Shown in pieces: positions 33,806 through 41,773 of a DNA stretch of 64,000 bases. The position numbers and the translations under genes were made by a program. The stretch's first letter is position 1, and the number at the start of each line of letters is the position of its first letter. Source of the stretch: Bradyrhizobium sp. 138 (lineage in GTDB: Bacteria; Pseudomonadota; Alphaproteobacteria; Rhizobiales; Xanthobacteraceae); NCBI RefSeq assembly GCF_023074075.1, contig NZ_JADPKT010000100.1, positions 124,001 through 188,000 of the forward strand, in the 5' to 3' direction. The notes below the pieces were generated by a model. It saw nothing but the letters and a program-made list of their open reading frames with translations. It searched no databases and was not told where the DNA came from.

Positions 33806-33836
33806 GCATTGTCGCTACAGTCGTCGCCACATCCTC

Positions 33837-33861
33837 CGTCATTGCTCCGCTCGCAATGACG
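33837..33861. repeat. Shortened family E repeat
   Basis: CGTCATTG and CAATGACG, the two outer ends of family E, are separated by only nine bases. It looks like an internal-deletion remnant of the repeats at 104-192 and 30284-30399. Confidence 0.75.
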
Positions 33862-33867
33862 ATTTGG

Positions 33868-34167
33868 CTATGTCCGTGCCACGGAAACGCGAAAAGCGCA
33901 CCACGCCGGGAAGTCTCCTGCAAACTCAAAGAAGTCGTCGAAATACGTCAGACCGAGATCGGACAAGCGTCGGACGATAGCGTCGAGCGCCTCTCTGCCG
34001 AAATGGGGCCCGAAGGACGCTATTTCGTCGTTGCTATCGTATGGGGAAGAGACCCCGATCGCTGCAAGCAAGTTTTCCAAAGCGAGCCCTCGCTCGGTCA
34101 ACGAGGCAAGACGGACGACTAAGCCGTACTCGCTGGTAACTCGGACATATTCTACCTTCTGCGACAT
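33868..34167 (-). CDS. Small hypothetical protein downstream of the aldolase gene
   Basis: A 99-residue open frame, not recognised. It has no membrane segment, signal or cysteine motif; the sequence alternates acidic and hydrophobic residues (LSDLGLTYFDDFFEFAGDF) and looks like a small globular protein. It starts nine bases after the stop of the sugar-acid decarboxylase gene, so it is probably in that operon. Its stop lies seven bases from a shortened family E repeat. It could be a real accessory protein or an unrelated insert; the amino-acid composition looks protein-like. Confidence 0.55.
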   Translation of the reverse strand: MSQKVEYVRVTSEYGLVVRLASLTERGLALENLLAAIGVSSPYDSNDEIASFGPHFGREALDAIVRRLSDLGLTYFDDFFEFAGDFPAWCAFRVSVART

Positions 34168-34176
34168 CGTGAGCTT

Positions 34177-34860
34177 CTACTCGTGCCCATGTTCCGGCAA
34201 CGTCACCCCGAATACCTTCACCAGATCCTGCACCTGCTCCGGTGACAGATACCGCGGATTCATCCCCCGCAGCAGCAGGTACAGCTTCGCCGTCTCCTCC
34301 AGCTCCTCCGTCGCGAACACCGCCGCTTCCAGCGTGTCGCCGGCGACGACAGGGCCGTGATTGGCGAGGAGCACCGATGAATATTTCCCCGCCAGTCCCT
34401 TGATCGCGTCCGCGACGGCGGGATCGCCGGGGCGGTAATAGGGCACGAGTGCTGTGGCGCCGCATTTCATCAAATAATAGGCCGTCATCGCCGGCAGCGC
34501 GGCGCGCGGGTCGATTTCGGGCAGCATCGACAGCGCGACCGAATGGGTGGAATGCAGATGCACGATCGCCTTCGCGCTGCCGCGCGTGTCGTAGAGCGCA
34601 TTGTGCAGCGGAACTTCCTTGGTCGGCGCATCGCCCGAGACCAGCCGACCCTGATCGTCCAGCCGCGACAGCTTTGCCGGATCGAGGAAGCCGAGCGAGG
34701 CGTTGGTCGGCGTCACCAGCCAGCCGCCGCCGTCCAGCTTGACGCTGATATTGCCGGAGGAGCCCGGCGTCAGCCCGCGCTCGAACAGCGAGCGTCCGAA
34801 GCGGCAGATATCCTCGCGCAGCCTTGTCTCGTTGCTGTTCTCAGTCTTTATGGCCGTCAT
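34177..34860 (-). CDS. otnC: 3-oxo-tetronate 4-phosphate decarboxylase (class II aldolase family)
   Basis: A 227-residue class II aldolase/adducin-type enzyme. The phosphate-binding SSGNIS, the acid in TKEVPLH and the metal-binding HLHSTHS are visible, with a further histidine in NHGPVV. In threonate/erythronate catabolism OtnC decarboxylates 3-oxo-tetronate 4-phosphate to dihydroxyacetone phosphate. The call is made firm by otnI, otnK and a threonate-type dehydrogenase immediately across the divergent promoter. ATG 34860 gives the family's length. Confidence 0.88.
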   Translation of the reverse strand: MTAIKTENSNETRLREDICRFGRSLFERGLTPGSSGNISVKLDGGGWLVTPTNASLGFLDPAKLSRLDDQGRLVSGDAPTKEVPLHNALYDTRGSAKAIVHLHSTHSVALSMLPEIDPRAALPAMTAYYLMKCGATALVPYYRPGDPAVADAIKGLAGKYSSVLLANHGPVVAGDTLEAAVFATEELEETAKLYLLLRGMNPRYLSPEQVQDLVKVFGVTLPEHGHE

Positions 34861-34966
34861 GCCCGCTTGTCTCACGCTTTGGCAGCGCGGCCAAGCCGTG
34901 ATATCGGTTCGCCGAGCCGCCGCAAAGGCTGGCCGTCCGGGAAACGTTCGCAAGGATCAGTTGCAT

Positions 34967-35884
34967 ATGTCCGCCTCCACGTCACAAAATCAGCACATCG
35001 CCGTCGTCGGCCTCGGCTCGATGGGATACGGCATGGCGACCTCGCTGAAGCGCGCCGGCCATGCCGTGACCGGCTGCGACGTTTCGGCCGATGCCGTCTC
35101 GCGTTTCGTGAAGGATGGCGGCGCGGGCGCCAAGACGCCGGCTGAGGCGGCCAAGGAGGCCGACATCGTCGTCAGCGTCGTCGTCAATGCGGCGCAGACC
35201 GAGGCGATCCTGTTCGGCAAGGACGGCGCCGCCGAGACCATGCCGAAGGACAGCGTCTTCATATCCTCGGCGACCATGGATCCCGACGTGGCGCGGCGCC
35301 TTGCCAAGCAGCTCGAGGCAACGGGCCGGCATTATCTGGATGCGCCGATCTCCGGCGGCGCGCAGCGCGCCGCGCAGGGCGAGCTGACGATCCTGGCCTC
35401 CGGCAGTCCCGCCGCGTTTGCCAAGGCCCGGCCCGCGCTCGATGCCATGGCCGCCAAGCTCTACGAGCTCGGCGATGCCGCAGGGCAGGGCGCTGCGTTC
35501 AAGATGATCAATCAGTTGCTCGCCGGCGTGCACATCGCCGCCGCCAGCGAAGCGATGGCGTTCGCGGCCAAGCAGGGTCTCGACATCCGCAAGGTCTATG
35601 AGGTGATCACGGCCTCCGCCGGCAATTCCTGGATGTTCGAGAACCGCATGCCGCACGTGCTCGACGGCGATTATACCCCGCGCAGCGCAGTCGAGATTTT
35701 CGTGAAGGATCTCGGCATCATCCAGGACATGGCGCGCAGTGCTCGATTCCCCGTGCCGGTCTCCGCCGCCGCGCTCCAGATGTTCCTGATGACATCAGCC
35801 GCCGGCATGAGCCGCGATGACGATGCGTCGGTGGCGCGGATGTATGCGCAGGTCACCGGCGTCAAGCTGCCCGGCGACAAGTAA
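34967..35884 (+). CDS. ltnD: L-threonate/D-erythronate-type 2-dehydrogenase (beta-hydroxyacid dehydrogenase family)
   Basis: A 305-residue 3-hydroxyisobutyrate-dehydrogenase relative. The NAD motif is GLGSMGYGMA, the substrate loop DAPISGGAQRAAQGELT and the catalytic lysine in AAFKMINQLL. In this gene setting it should oxidise L-threonate or D-erythronate at C2. ATG 34967 is preceded by AAGGA ten bases upstream. It begins the plus-strand operon ltnD-otnI-otnK and is divergent from otnC across about 106 bases. Confidence 0.9.
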   Translation: MSASTSQNQHIAVVGLGSMGYGMATSLKRAGHAVTGCDVSADAVSRFVKDGGAGAKTPAEAAKEADIVVSVVVNAAQTEAILFGKDGAAETMPKDSVFISSATMDPDVARRLAKQLEATGRHYLDAPISGGAQRAAQGELTILASGSPAAFAKARPALDAMAAKLYELGDAAGQGAAFKMINQLLAGVHIAAASEAMAFAAKQGLDIRKVYEVITASAGNSWMFENRMPHVLDGDYTPRSAVEIFVKDLGIIQDMARSARFPVPVSAAALQMFLMTSAAGMSRDDDASVARMYAQVTGVKLPGDK

Positions 35885-35900
35885 GTAAGGGGATTTTTCG

Positions 35901-36683
35901 ATGCCGCGTTTTGCCGCCAATCTCACGATGATGTTCACCGAGGTGCCGTTCCTCGATCGCTTCGATGCCGCTGCGCAAGCCGGCTTCACCGCGGTCGAGT
36001 TTCTCTTTCCCTACGATCATCCGGCCGAGGCGGTCGGCGAGCGCCTCAAGCGCAACGGCCTGACCCAGGCGCTGTTCAACCTGCCGCCGGGCGACTGGAA
36101 TGCCGGCGAGAAGGGTTTTGCGGCGCTGCCGGCGCGGTTCAATGATCTGAAGGCAAGCCTGGAGACGGCGCTGCCCTATGCCAAGGCGACCGGCGTCAAG
36201 CGCCTGCACTTGATGGCCGGCATCGCCAACCGCGGCGAGCGCGTCGCGATCGAGGCGTTCTACAAATCGGTGGCATGGGCCGCCGAATTCTTCGGCCCCC
36301 ATGGCATCGACATCGTGATCGAGCCGATCAATGCGCGCAACGTGCCCGGCTACTTCCTCAACGATTTCGGTTTCGCACGCGACCTGATCCAGGAGTTGAG
36401 GCTTGCGAACCTGAAGCTCCAGTTCGACATCTATCATTGCGGGATCATTCACGGCGACGTCACCATGCGCCTGCGCGAGATGATGCCGATCATCGGCCAC
36501 GTCCAGATCGCCAGCATCCCCTCACGCAACGAGCCCGACGGCGAGGAGCTGAACTATCCGTTCCTGTTCGAAGAGCTCGACCGCCTGGGCTATGCCGGCT
36601 TCGTCGGCTGCGAATACAATCCGCGCGGCAAGACCACGGACGGCCTCGCCTGGTTCAAGCCTTACGCTGGAGTGAAGCCGTGA
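35901..36683 (+). CDS. otnI: 2-oxo-tetronate isomerase (hydroxypyruvate isomerase family)
   Basis: A TIM-barrel isomerase of the Hyi family, 260 residues. Metal and proton-transfer residues appear in IEPINARNVPGYF, FDIYHCGIIHGD and QIASIPSRNEPD. Next to a tetronate dehydrogenase and kinase it should convert 2-oxo-tetronate to the 3-oxo isomer, rather than act on hydroxypyruvate. It starts 16 bases after ltnD and its stop overlaps the otnK GTG by four bases. Confidence 0.9.
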   Translation: MPRFAANLTMMFTEVPFLDRFDAAAQAGFTAVEFLFPYDHPAEAVGERLKRNGLTQALFNLPPGDWNAGEKGFAALPARFNDLKASLETALPYAKATGVKRLHLMAGIANRGERVAIEAFYKSVAWAAEFFGPHGIDIVIEPINARNVPGYFLNDFGFARDLIQELRLANLKLQFDIYHCGIIHGDVTMRLREMMPIIGHVQIASIPSRNEPDGEELNYPFLFEELDRLGYAGFVGCEYNPRGKTTDGLAWFKPYAGVKP

Positions 36684-37969
36684 CCCTCGCAGCGAAAATT
36701 TCTCTTGGCTGCATCGCCGACGACTACACCGGCGCCTCCGATCTCGCCAACACGCTGACGCGTGCGGGCCTGCGCACCGTGCAGACCATCGGCGTGCCCT
36801 CGGACGATCTGGCGCTGCCCGAGGTCGATGCCGTCGTGGTGTCGCTGAAGAGCCGCTCGATCGAGGCCAGCCTTGCCGTGTCGCGCTCGCGCGCGGCGGA
36901 CAAATGGCTGCGCGGCCGCGGCGCGGGCCATGTGCTGTTCAAGATCTGCTCGACATTCGATTCCACCGACGCTGGCAATATCGGCCCGGTGATGGACGCG
37001 CTGCGCGCCGACTGCGGCGAAGCTGCCGTTCTGGTGACGCCGGCGTTCCCGGAGACCGGTCGCACCGTCTATCAGGGCAACCTCTTCGTCGGTGCCGTGC
37101 CGCTCAACGAAAGTCCGCTGAAGGACCATCCGCTCAACCCGATGCATGATTCCAATCTGGTGCGCGTGCTGGCGCGCCAGAGCAGGACGCGGATCGGCCT
37201 CGTCGACCTCGCCACCGTCGCACGCGGCGCGGATGCCGTGCGGGTGCGGCTGGCCGAGCTCGCGGGCAAGGGCATCGGCGCCGCCATCATCGACGCCGTG
37301 TTCGACCGGGACCTCGAGACCATCGGCCTCGTCGCCGCCGAACATCGCTTGTCGGTCGGTGCCTCCGGCATCGGCCTCGGGCTTGCGCGTGCGCTGGTGT
37401 CGACCGGCAAGGTCAAATCGGCTGCTGCGAGTAGCGATGCAGGTGCGGCGGTCAGCGGACCGGCGGCCTGCCTTGCCGGAAGCTGTTCGCAGGCGACGCT
37501 TCAGCAGATCGCCAATGCCGAACGTGTCATGCCGGTGTTACATCTCGATCCGGAGCAGATTGTCTCAGGCGGAAGCGAAGCGCAGCGCGCGCTCGCCTGG
37601 GCCCGGCCGCGTCTGGCGGATGGTCCTGTTCTGATCGCCTCGAGCGCGACACCGGAAGCCGTTGCCGCCGTTCAGGCACGCCACGGCCGCGATGCGGCCG
37701 GGCACGCCATCGAGCAGGCCATGGCCGACATCGCCGAAGGCCTGGTGCAGGCCGGCGTCCGGCGCCTGATCGTTGCCGGCGGTGAAACGTCGGGCGCCGT
37801 GGTCGACCGGTTGAAGATCCCCGGATTTCTCGTAGGAGTGGAAATCGCGGCGGGCGTCCCGGTGTTGCGCGCGGTCGGCGCGAAGGCGGGCGAGATGTTG
37901 CTTGCGCTGAAGTCGGGAAATTTCGGCGGAGCGGCGTTTTTCACGGATGCGCTTGGGCTCATGCGCTGA
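36680..37969 (+). CDS. otnK: 3-oxo-tetronate kinase (four-carbon acid sugar kinase)
   Basis: A two-domain DUF1537-type kinase of 429 residues. The N-terminal part begins ISLGCIADDYTGASDLA and has FKICSTFDSTDAGNIGPV; the C-terminal nucleotide-binding part has VAGGETSGAVVD. It phosphorylates 3-oxo-tetronate for cleavage by OtnC. The start is the GTG in the GTGA overlap with otnI, which matches the family length; the frame is open much further upstream within otnI. Together with ltnD, otnI and otnC this is a full catabolic set, without an adjacent regulator or transporter. Confidence 0.9.
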   Translation: MTLAAKISLGCIADDYTGASDLANTLTRAGLRTVQTIGVPSDDLALPEVDAVVVSLKSRSIEASLAVSRSRAADKWLRGRGAGHVLFKICSTFDSTDAGNIGPVMDALRADCGEAAVLVTPAFPETGRTVYQGNLFVGAVPLNESPLKDHPLNPMHDSNLVRVLARQSRTRIGLVDLATVARGADAVRVRLAELAGKGIGAAIIDAVFDRDLETIGLVAAEHRLSVGASGIGLGLARALVSTGKVKSAAASSDAGAAVSGPAACLAGSCSQATLQQIANAERVMPVLHLDPEQIVSGGSEAQRALAWARPRLADGPVLIASSATPEAVAAVQARHGRDAAGHAIEQAMADIAEGLVQAGVRRLIVAGGETSGAVVDRLKIPGFLVGVEIAAGVPVLRAVGAKAGEMLLALKSGNFGGAAFFTDALGLMR

Positions 37970-38010
37970 ACGCGGGGCATTCTTAGCCGCCTGTTCATTT
38001 GTTTCGGGCT

Positions 38011-38026
38011 TCCGTACTCGTACGGA
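38011..38026. promoter_or_regulatory. Short palindrome upstream of chemoreceptor gene
   Basis: Perfect inverted repeat TCCGTAC-TC-GTACGGA in the gap between otnK and the chemoreceptor. It could be an operator, or a weak terminator for otnK; it has no following T run. Confidence 0.35.
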
Positions 38027-38140
38027 GTCGTAGTTAACATCTGCGCAGGTGCCCTGGTGTTGGATGTCGATGCTGCTCCCTTTGGTTGATTCGTAAAACT
38101 TCAGGGCGCGCCGCCGCGCCAACGCAAAGAGACCCCGATT

Positions 38141-39832
38141 ATGTTTGCCAAGCTTTCGATCCGCGCCAAGATCATCAGTGTCGTGGCGTTCCTGCTGGTC
38201 GCGATGACCGGCATGGGCCTGCTCGCCGTCGTGAAGATGCGGTCGATGAATGCCAACACCGTCGACATCACCACCAACTGGATGCCGAGCGTGCGGGTGA
38301 TCGGGGATCTGCGCGCCAGCGTCATCACCTACCGTAACGTGGTGCGCCAGCACATGCTGGCCCCGACGCTGGAGGACAAGCTCGCGTCGGAGAAGACCGC
38401 CGCCACCGTGATCGAGGCACTCGCCAAGGTGCGTACCAAGTACGAACCGATGATCACCTCTGCGGAAGAGCGGGCGCTCTACAGCCAATGGTCCAAGCTC
38501 TGGGAGGACTACAAGAAGGGCACCGAGGAGGTCATGGCGCTGTCGCGCAAGGAAGCCGGCAAGGTGCCGCAGGAGGCGCAGGAGCTCAACAGCAAGACGG
38601 TCAACAAGATCGGGCTTCAGGCCGATGAGGTGCTGAACAAGGACATCGAGCTCAACACCAAGGGCGGCGAGCAGGCCGCGCTGGATGCCGCCGACAGCTA
38701 CGCCTACGCCTTCATGCTGGTGTCGATCATTCTCGGCGTCGCGGTCGTGGTCGGCATTGGTCTCAGCTTCTATCTCGTCCGCGACGTCTCGAACGGCATC
38801 AATTCCATCACCGAGCCGATGCAGGCGCTGGGCAAGGGCGACCTTTCCGCCGAAGTCCCGCATCGCGGCGAGAAGACGGAGATCGGCGCCATGGCCGACG
38901 TGCTCCAGATCTTCAAGGAGGCGTTGATCGCCAAGAAGGCCGCCGACGAAGCCGCCGCGGCCGATGCCGAAGCCAAAATCGAGCGCGGCCGCCGCGTCGA
39001 CAACATCACCCGCGAATTCGAAACCATGATCGGCGAGATCGTCCAGACCGTGTCGTCGGCTTCGACCCAGCTGGAGGCCTCCGCCTCGACGCTGACGTCG
39101 ACGGCCGACCGCTCCCAGCGGCTGGCGACCACCGTTGCAGGGGCTTCGGAAGAAGCCTCGACCAACGTGCAGTCGGTGGCCTCGGCGACCGAGGAGATGG
39201 CCTCGTCGGTCGGCGAGATCAGCCGTCAGGTGCAGGAATCGGCGCGGATGGCGGGCGATGCCGTCGGCCAGGCGCGCGCTACTACCGAACGAGTCAGCGA
39301 GCTGTCCAAGGCCGCATCCCGCATCGGCGACGTCGTCGAGCTGATCAACACCATCGCCGGCCAGACCAACCTGCTTGCGTTGAACGCGACCATCGAAGCC
39401 GCTCGTGCCGGTGAAGCCGGCCGCGGCTTCGCCGTGGTCGCCTCCGAGGTCAAGGCGCTCGCCGAGCAGACCGCGAAGGCGACCGGCGAGATCGGCCAGC
39501 AGATCTCCGGCATCCAGGCGGCGACCAACGATTCGGTGGGCGCCATCAAGGAGATCTCCTCGACCATCGAGCGTCTCTCGGAGATCTCGTCGGCGATCGC
39601 AGCGGCCGTGGAAGAGCAGGGCGCGGCGACGCAGGAGATCGCCCGCAACGTGCAGCAGGCCGCGCACGGCACGCAGCAGGTCTCCTCCAACATCACCGAC
39701 GTGCAACGCGGCGCGACCGAGACCGGCACGGCCTCTTCGCAGGTGCTGTCGGCGGCGCAAATGCTGTCGAACGACTCGGGCCGGCTGAAGAACGAGGTCA
39801 GCAAATTCCTGACCAATGTGCGCGCGGCCTGA
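38141..39832 (+). CDS. Methyl-accepting chemotaxis protein
   Basis: Membrane chemoreceptor of 563 residues. Membrane segment 1 is at about 11-31 and segment 2 at 188-211, enclosing a helical sensor region of about 155 residues without a recognisable PAS or Cache fold. HAMP follows to about 265, then a signalling domain whose hairpin tip (NTIAGQTNLLALNATIEAAR, in part) is at about 403-432. The C-terminus FLTNVRAA lacks the NWETF-like CheR tether. It is a single-gene unit; a repeat starts five bases after the stop. The ligand is unknown. Confidence 0.95.
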   Translation: MFAKLSIRAKIISVVAFLLVAMTGMGLLAVVKMRSMNANTVDITTNWMPSVRVIGDLRASVITYRNVVRQHMLAPTLEDKLASEKTAATVIEALAKVRTKYEPMITSAEERALYSQWSKLWEDYKKGTEEVMALSRKEAGKVPQEAQELNSKTVNKIGLQADEVLNKDIELNTKGGEQAALDAADSYAYAFMLVSIILGVAVVVGIGLSFYLVRDVSNGINSITEPMQALGKGDLSAEVPHRGEKTEIGAMADVLQIFKEALIAKKAADEAAAADAEAKIERGRRVDNITREFETMIGEIVQTVSSASTQLEASASTLTSTADRSQRLATTVAGASEEASTNVQSVASATEEMASSVGEISRQVQESARMAGDAVGQARATTERVSELSKAASRIGDVVELINTIAGQTNLLALNATIEAARAGEAGRGFAVVASEVKALAEQTAKATGEIGQQISGIQAATNDSVGAIKEISSTIERLSEISSAIAAAVEEQGAATQEIARNVQQAAHGTQQVSSNITDVQRGATETGTASSQVLSAAQMLSNDSGRLKNEVSKFLTNVRAA

Positions 39833-39836
39833 GGTC

Positions 39837-39927
39837 CGTAGGGTGGGTTGGCCGAAGGCGTAACCCACCACGTCCGTCGCCGCGGGGGCAAAAGAGGTGG
39901 GTTACGCTTGCGCTAACCCACCCTACG
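39837..39927. repeat. Palindromic repeat, family B copy 3
   Basis: Arms CGTAGGGTGGGTTGGC and CGCTAACCCACCCTACG pair with a G-T/GU wobble-type change; the inner hairpins GTAACCCACC and GGTGGGTTAC also match. It begins five bases after the chemoreceptor stop and stands in tandem with the family A repeat that follows. Confidence 0.9.
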
Positions 39928-39951
39928 AACACGTGCCCCGGACGCCGGTCT

Positions 39952-40076
39952 CGTAGGGTGGGCAAAGGCGCTCTTGCGCCGTGCCCACCAATCTTTCCGG
40001 ATGAGACGGATATCGTGGGCACGCTTCCGCCGTCGCTCTTCGAGCTATGGCGGACAAGTCGCTTTGCCCACCCTAA
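39952..40076. repeat. Palindromic repeat, family A copy 2
   Basis: Arms CGTAGGGTGGGCAAAG and CTTTGCCCACCCTA, with inner GTGCCCAC and GTGGGCAC. The middle is longer than in other copies. It ends six bases before the stop of the thiolase-like gene. Confidence 0.9.
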
Positions 40077-40081
40077 GAGAG

Positions 40082-41590
40082 CTACGCCACCCGCCACTCC
40101 GGAGTACCATCGGCTGCCATGGTGATCTCACCAATTGAGCCGATTGGCGTCTTATCCATATTCAAGAGATGCGCCAACGTCACGCTATCGCTTGCCGGGA
40201 TCCGCGCCAACGTGCGCCGGTCATCTTCAGTCCGCAACATCACCACGCCGTGCTCGACATCGCCGCCGCGGCCATAGAGCACCGTGAAGCTCTCCACTTT
40301 GCTCTTGCCCGAGGCCTCGCTAGCGAATTCCGGCACCGCGCGCTTGTTGCGGTCGGCCGCGCTTTGCACGCTGGTCTCCTGCGCCAGCGCCTCGCGCGGC
40401 GCCGCCTTCGACACCACCAGCGCGTGGTGCTTGGTGACGAAACCGCCCTGGCCGTAGAGCAGGCCGAGCTTTGCGCCGTCGCGCACACGGCGCACCATCG
40501 CGCAGGCCGCATGCGTCATGTAGGTGTTGAGCGGCGCGCCGAAGAAGGTGAGGCCGCCGGTCACCGTCGGCTGCACGTCAGCGCCAAGACCGAGCGTCCG
40601 CCGCGCCATCTTGGGTACGCAGGGAAAACAGCTGTAGAGCTCGATCGCGTCGAACCTCTTGCCGTCGCCGCCGGCGAGATCCATCACAGCCTTAAGCACC
40701 GCATTCTGCGGATGGCTCTCGTAAAACTGGTCGCGCAAGAGATAATCGCGCGGTTCTTCCGCCGAGGCGCCGCCGAGCGGATAGACCAATTTGTCTTCCG
40801 CGATGCCGGCCGCGCGCGCCTTGGTGAGGCTGGTCAGCAGCAGCGCGCCGCCCATGTTGACGCTGGGATTGGCGACCATCAGCTTGTTGTAGGGCCATGC
40901 GATCAGGCGGTTGTCCGCGGTCGACGTCGTGATCTCCTCGGGCGCATAGCGCCGCTTCAGCCAGGCATGGGGATTTTGTGCGGCGGCTTCCGAATAGCGC
41001 GACCACAGCGTGCCGGATTCCGCCATCGCCTCGCGCGGCGTCTGGCCCCAATGCGCCGAGGAGGCCGCCTCGTAGAACGGATAAACGGTGACGGGGCGGA
41101 ATACGCCGAGCTTGACCGCCAGCGGCTTCTGGAACGCCGCGCCGCGCTTGGGCTCCTCGACGTCGTGCGCGAACGGCGTCCATGGCAGTTTTGCCCCGGT
41201 GCGTTCGGCCTTGGTCGCAGTCGACTGCGCCTCGGCGCCGCAGACTGCCGCCACGGTGCATTCGCCACGCGCGATGCGCTTTGCCGCTTCGTGGATGTAG
41301 CGGATCGGACTCTCGCCGCCGACCGGGCCGTAATAGCAATGTGCGGGCGTGATGCCGAGGCGCTTTGCCAGCAACTGCTCCGGATCGCGATAGCGCCAGC
41401 TCAGGAAGTTGACGACGTCGAGCGACTGCACCGAGCCGAGCAGCTTTGCGCCGGCATCAGCCTCCGCGCGCCGCAGCGCCTGCTCCAGCAGATCGAGCGG
41501 CTCGAGGCCTTCGGTGATCTCCTTCGGACGGTCGACGATCTCGCCGATGCCGACGATGACGGGGATGCGGTCTTCTGGGGTATTGGCCAT
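40082..41590 (-). CDS. Thiolase-like protein, TLP1 type, with extra C-terminal domain
   Basis: A 502-residue thiolase-fold protein. The region that should carry the nucleophilic cysteine reads GPVGGESPIRYIHEAAKRI, with glycine at the expected Cys position, and the usual GHP motif reads FGAPLNTYMTHA. So normal thiolysis is unlikely, as in mycobacterial TLP1-type proteins. The last 75 residues (from about 425) form an additional domain like that of TLP1. It follows the flavoprotein gene at 41774 on the same strand, with a repeat between; the two may act together on an acyl-CoA. Confidence 0.78.
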   Translation of the reverse strand: MANTPEDRIPVIVGIGEIVDRPKEITEGLEPLDLLEQALRRAEADAGAKLLGSVQSLDVVNFLSWRYRDPEQLLAKRLGITPAHCYYGPVGGESPIRYIHEAAKRIARGECTVAAVCGAEAQSTATKAERTGAKLPWTPFAHDVEEPKRGAAFQKPLAVKLGVFRPVTVYPFYEAASSAHWGQTPREAMAESGTLWSRYSEAAAQNPHAWLKRRYAPEEITTSTADNRLIAWPYNKLMVANPSVNMGGALLLTSLTKARAAGIAEDKLVYPLGGASAEEPRDYLLRDQFYESHPQNAVLKAVMDLAGGDGKRFDAIELYSCFPCVPKMARRTLGLGADVQPTVTGGLTFFGAPLNTYMTHAACAMVRRVRDGAKLGLLYGQGGFVTKHHALVVSKAAPREALAQETSVQSAADRNKRAVPEFASEASGKSKVESFTVLYGRGGDVEHGVVMLRTEDDRRTLARIPASDSVTLAHLLNMDKTPIGSIGEITMAADGTPEWRVA

Positions 41591-41628
41591 TTCTTGCTTT
41601 ACACTTTGGATCTTAGGCACGCCGTCGC

Positions 41629-41740
41629 CCTTCGAGGCCTTCGCTACGCTACGGCACCTCAGGATGACGGCTACGGGGAAAGCGTCATCCTGAGGTGCGA
41701 GGTCGGCGGCGCAACGCGCCGTCGGGCGAGCCTCGAAGGA
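41629..41740. repeat. Palindromic repeat, family H copy 1
   Basis: Outer arms CCTTCGAGGC and GCCTCGAAGG; inner arms CACCTCAGGATGACG and CGTCATCCTGAGGTG. It lies 34 bases after the nitronate-monooxygenase-like gene, before the thiolase-like gene. Confidence 0.85.
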
Positions 41741-41773
41741 TGGGCCGCGAACACCACGCCGGAAACACACCAC

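Noticed and set aside
38050..38140. Sigma-28 or sigma-54 promoter for the chemoreceptor
   Set aside because: Only loose matches were found (TAAA with a GC-rich partner, and no proper GG-N10-GC pair). They are not better than expected by chance.
37565..39871. A 768-residue open frame on the minus strand
   Set aside because: It is antisense to otnK and the chemoreceptor, with low-complexity H/R/G-rich translation and no recognisable domain.
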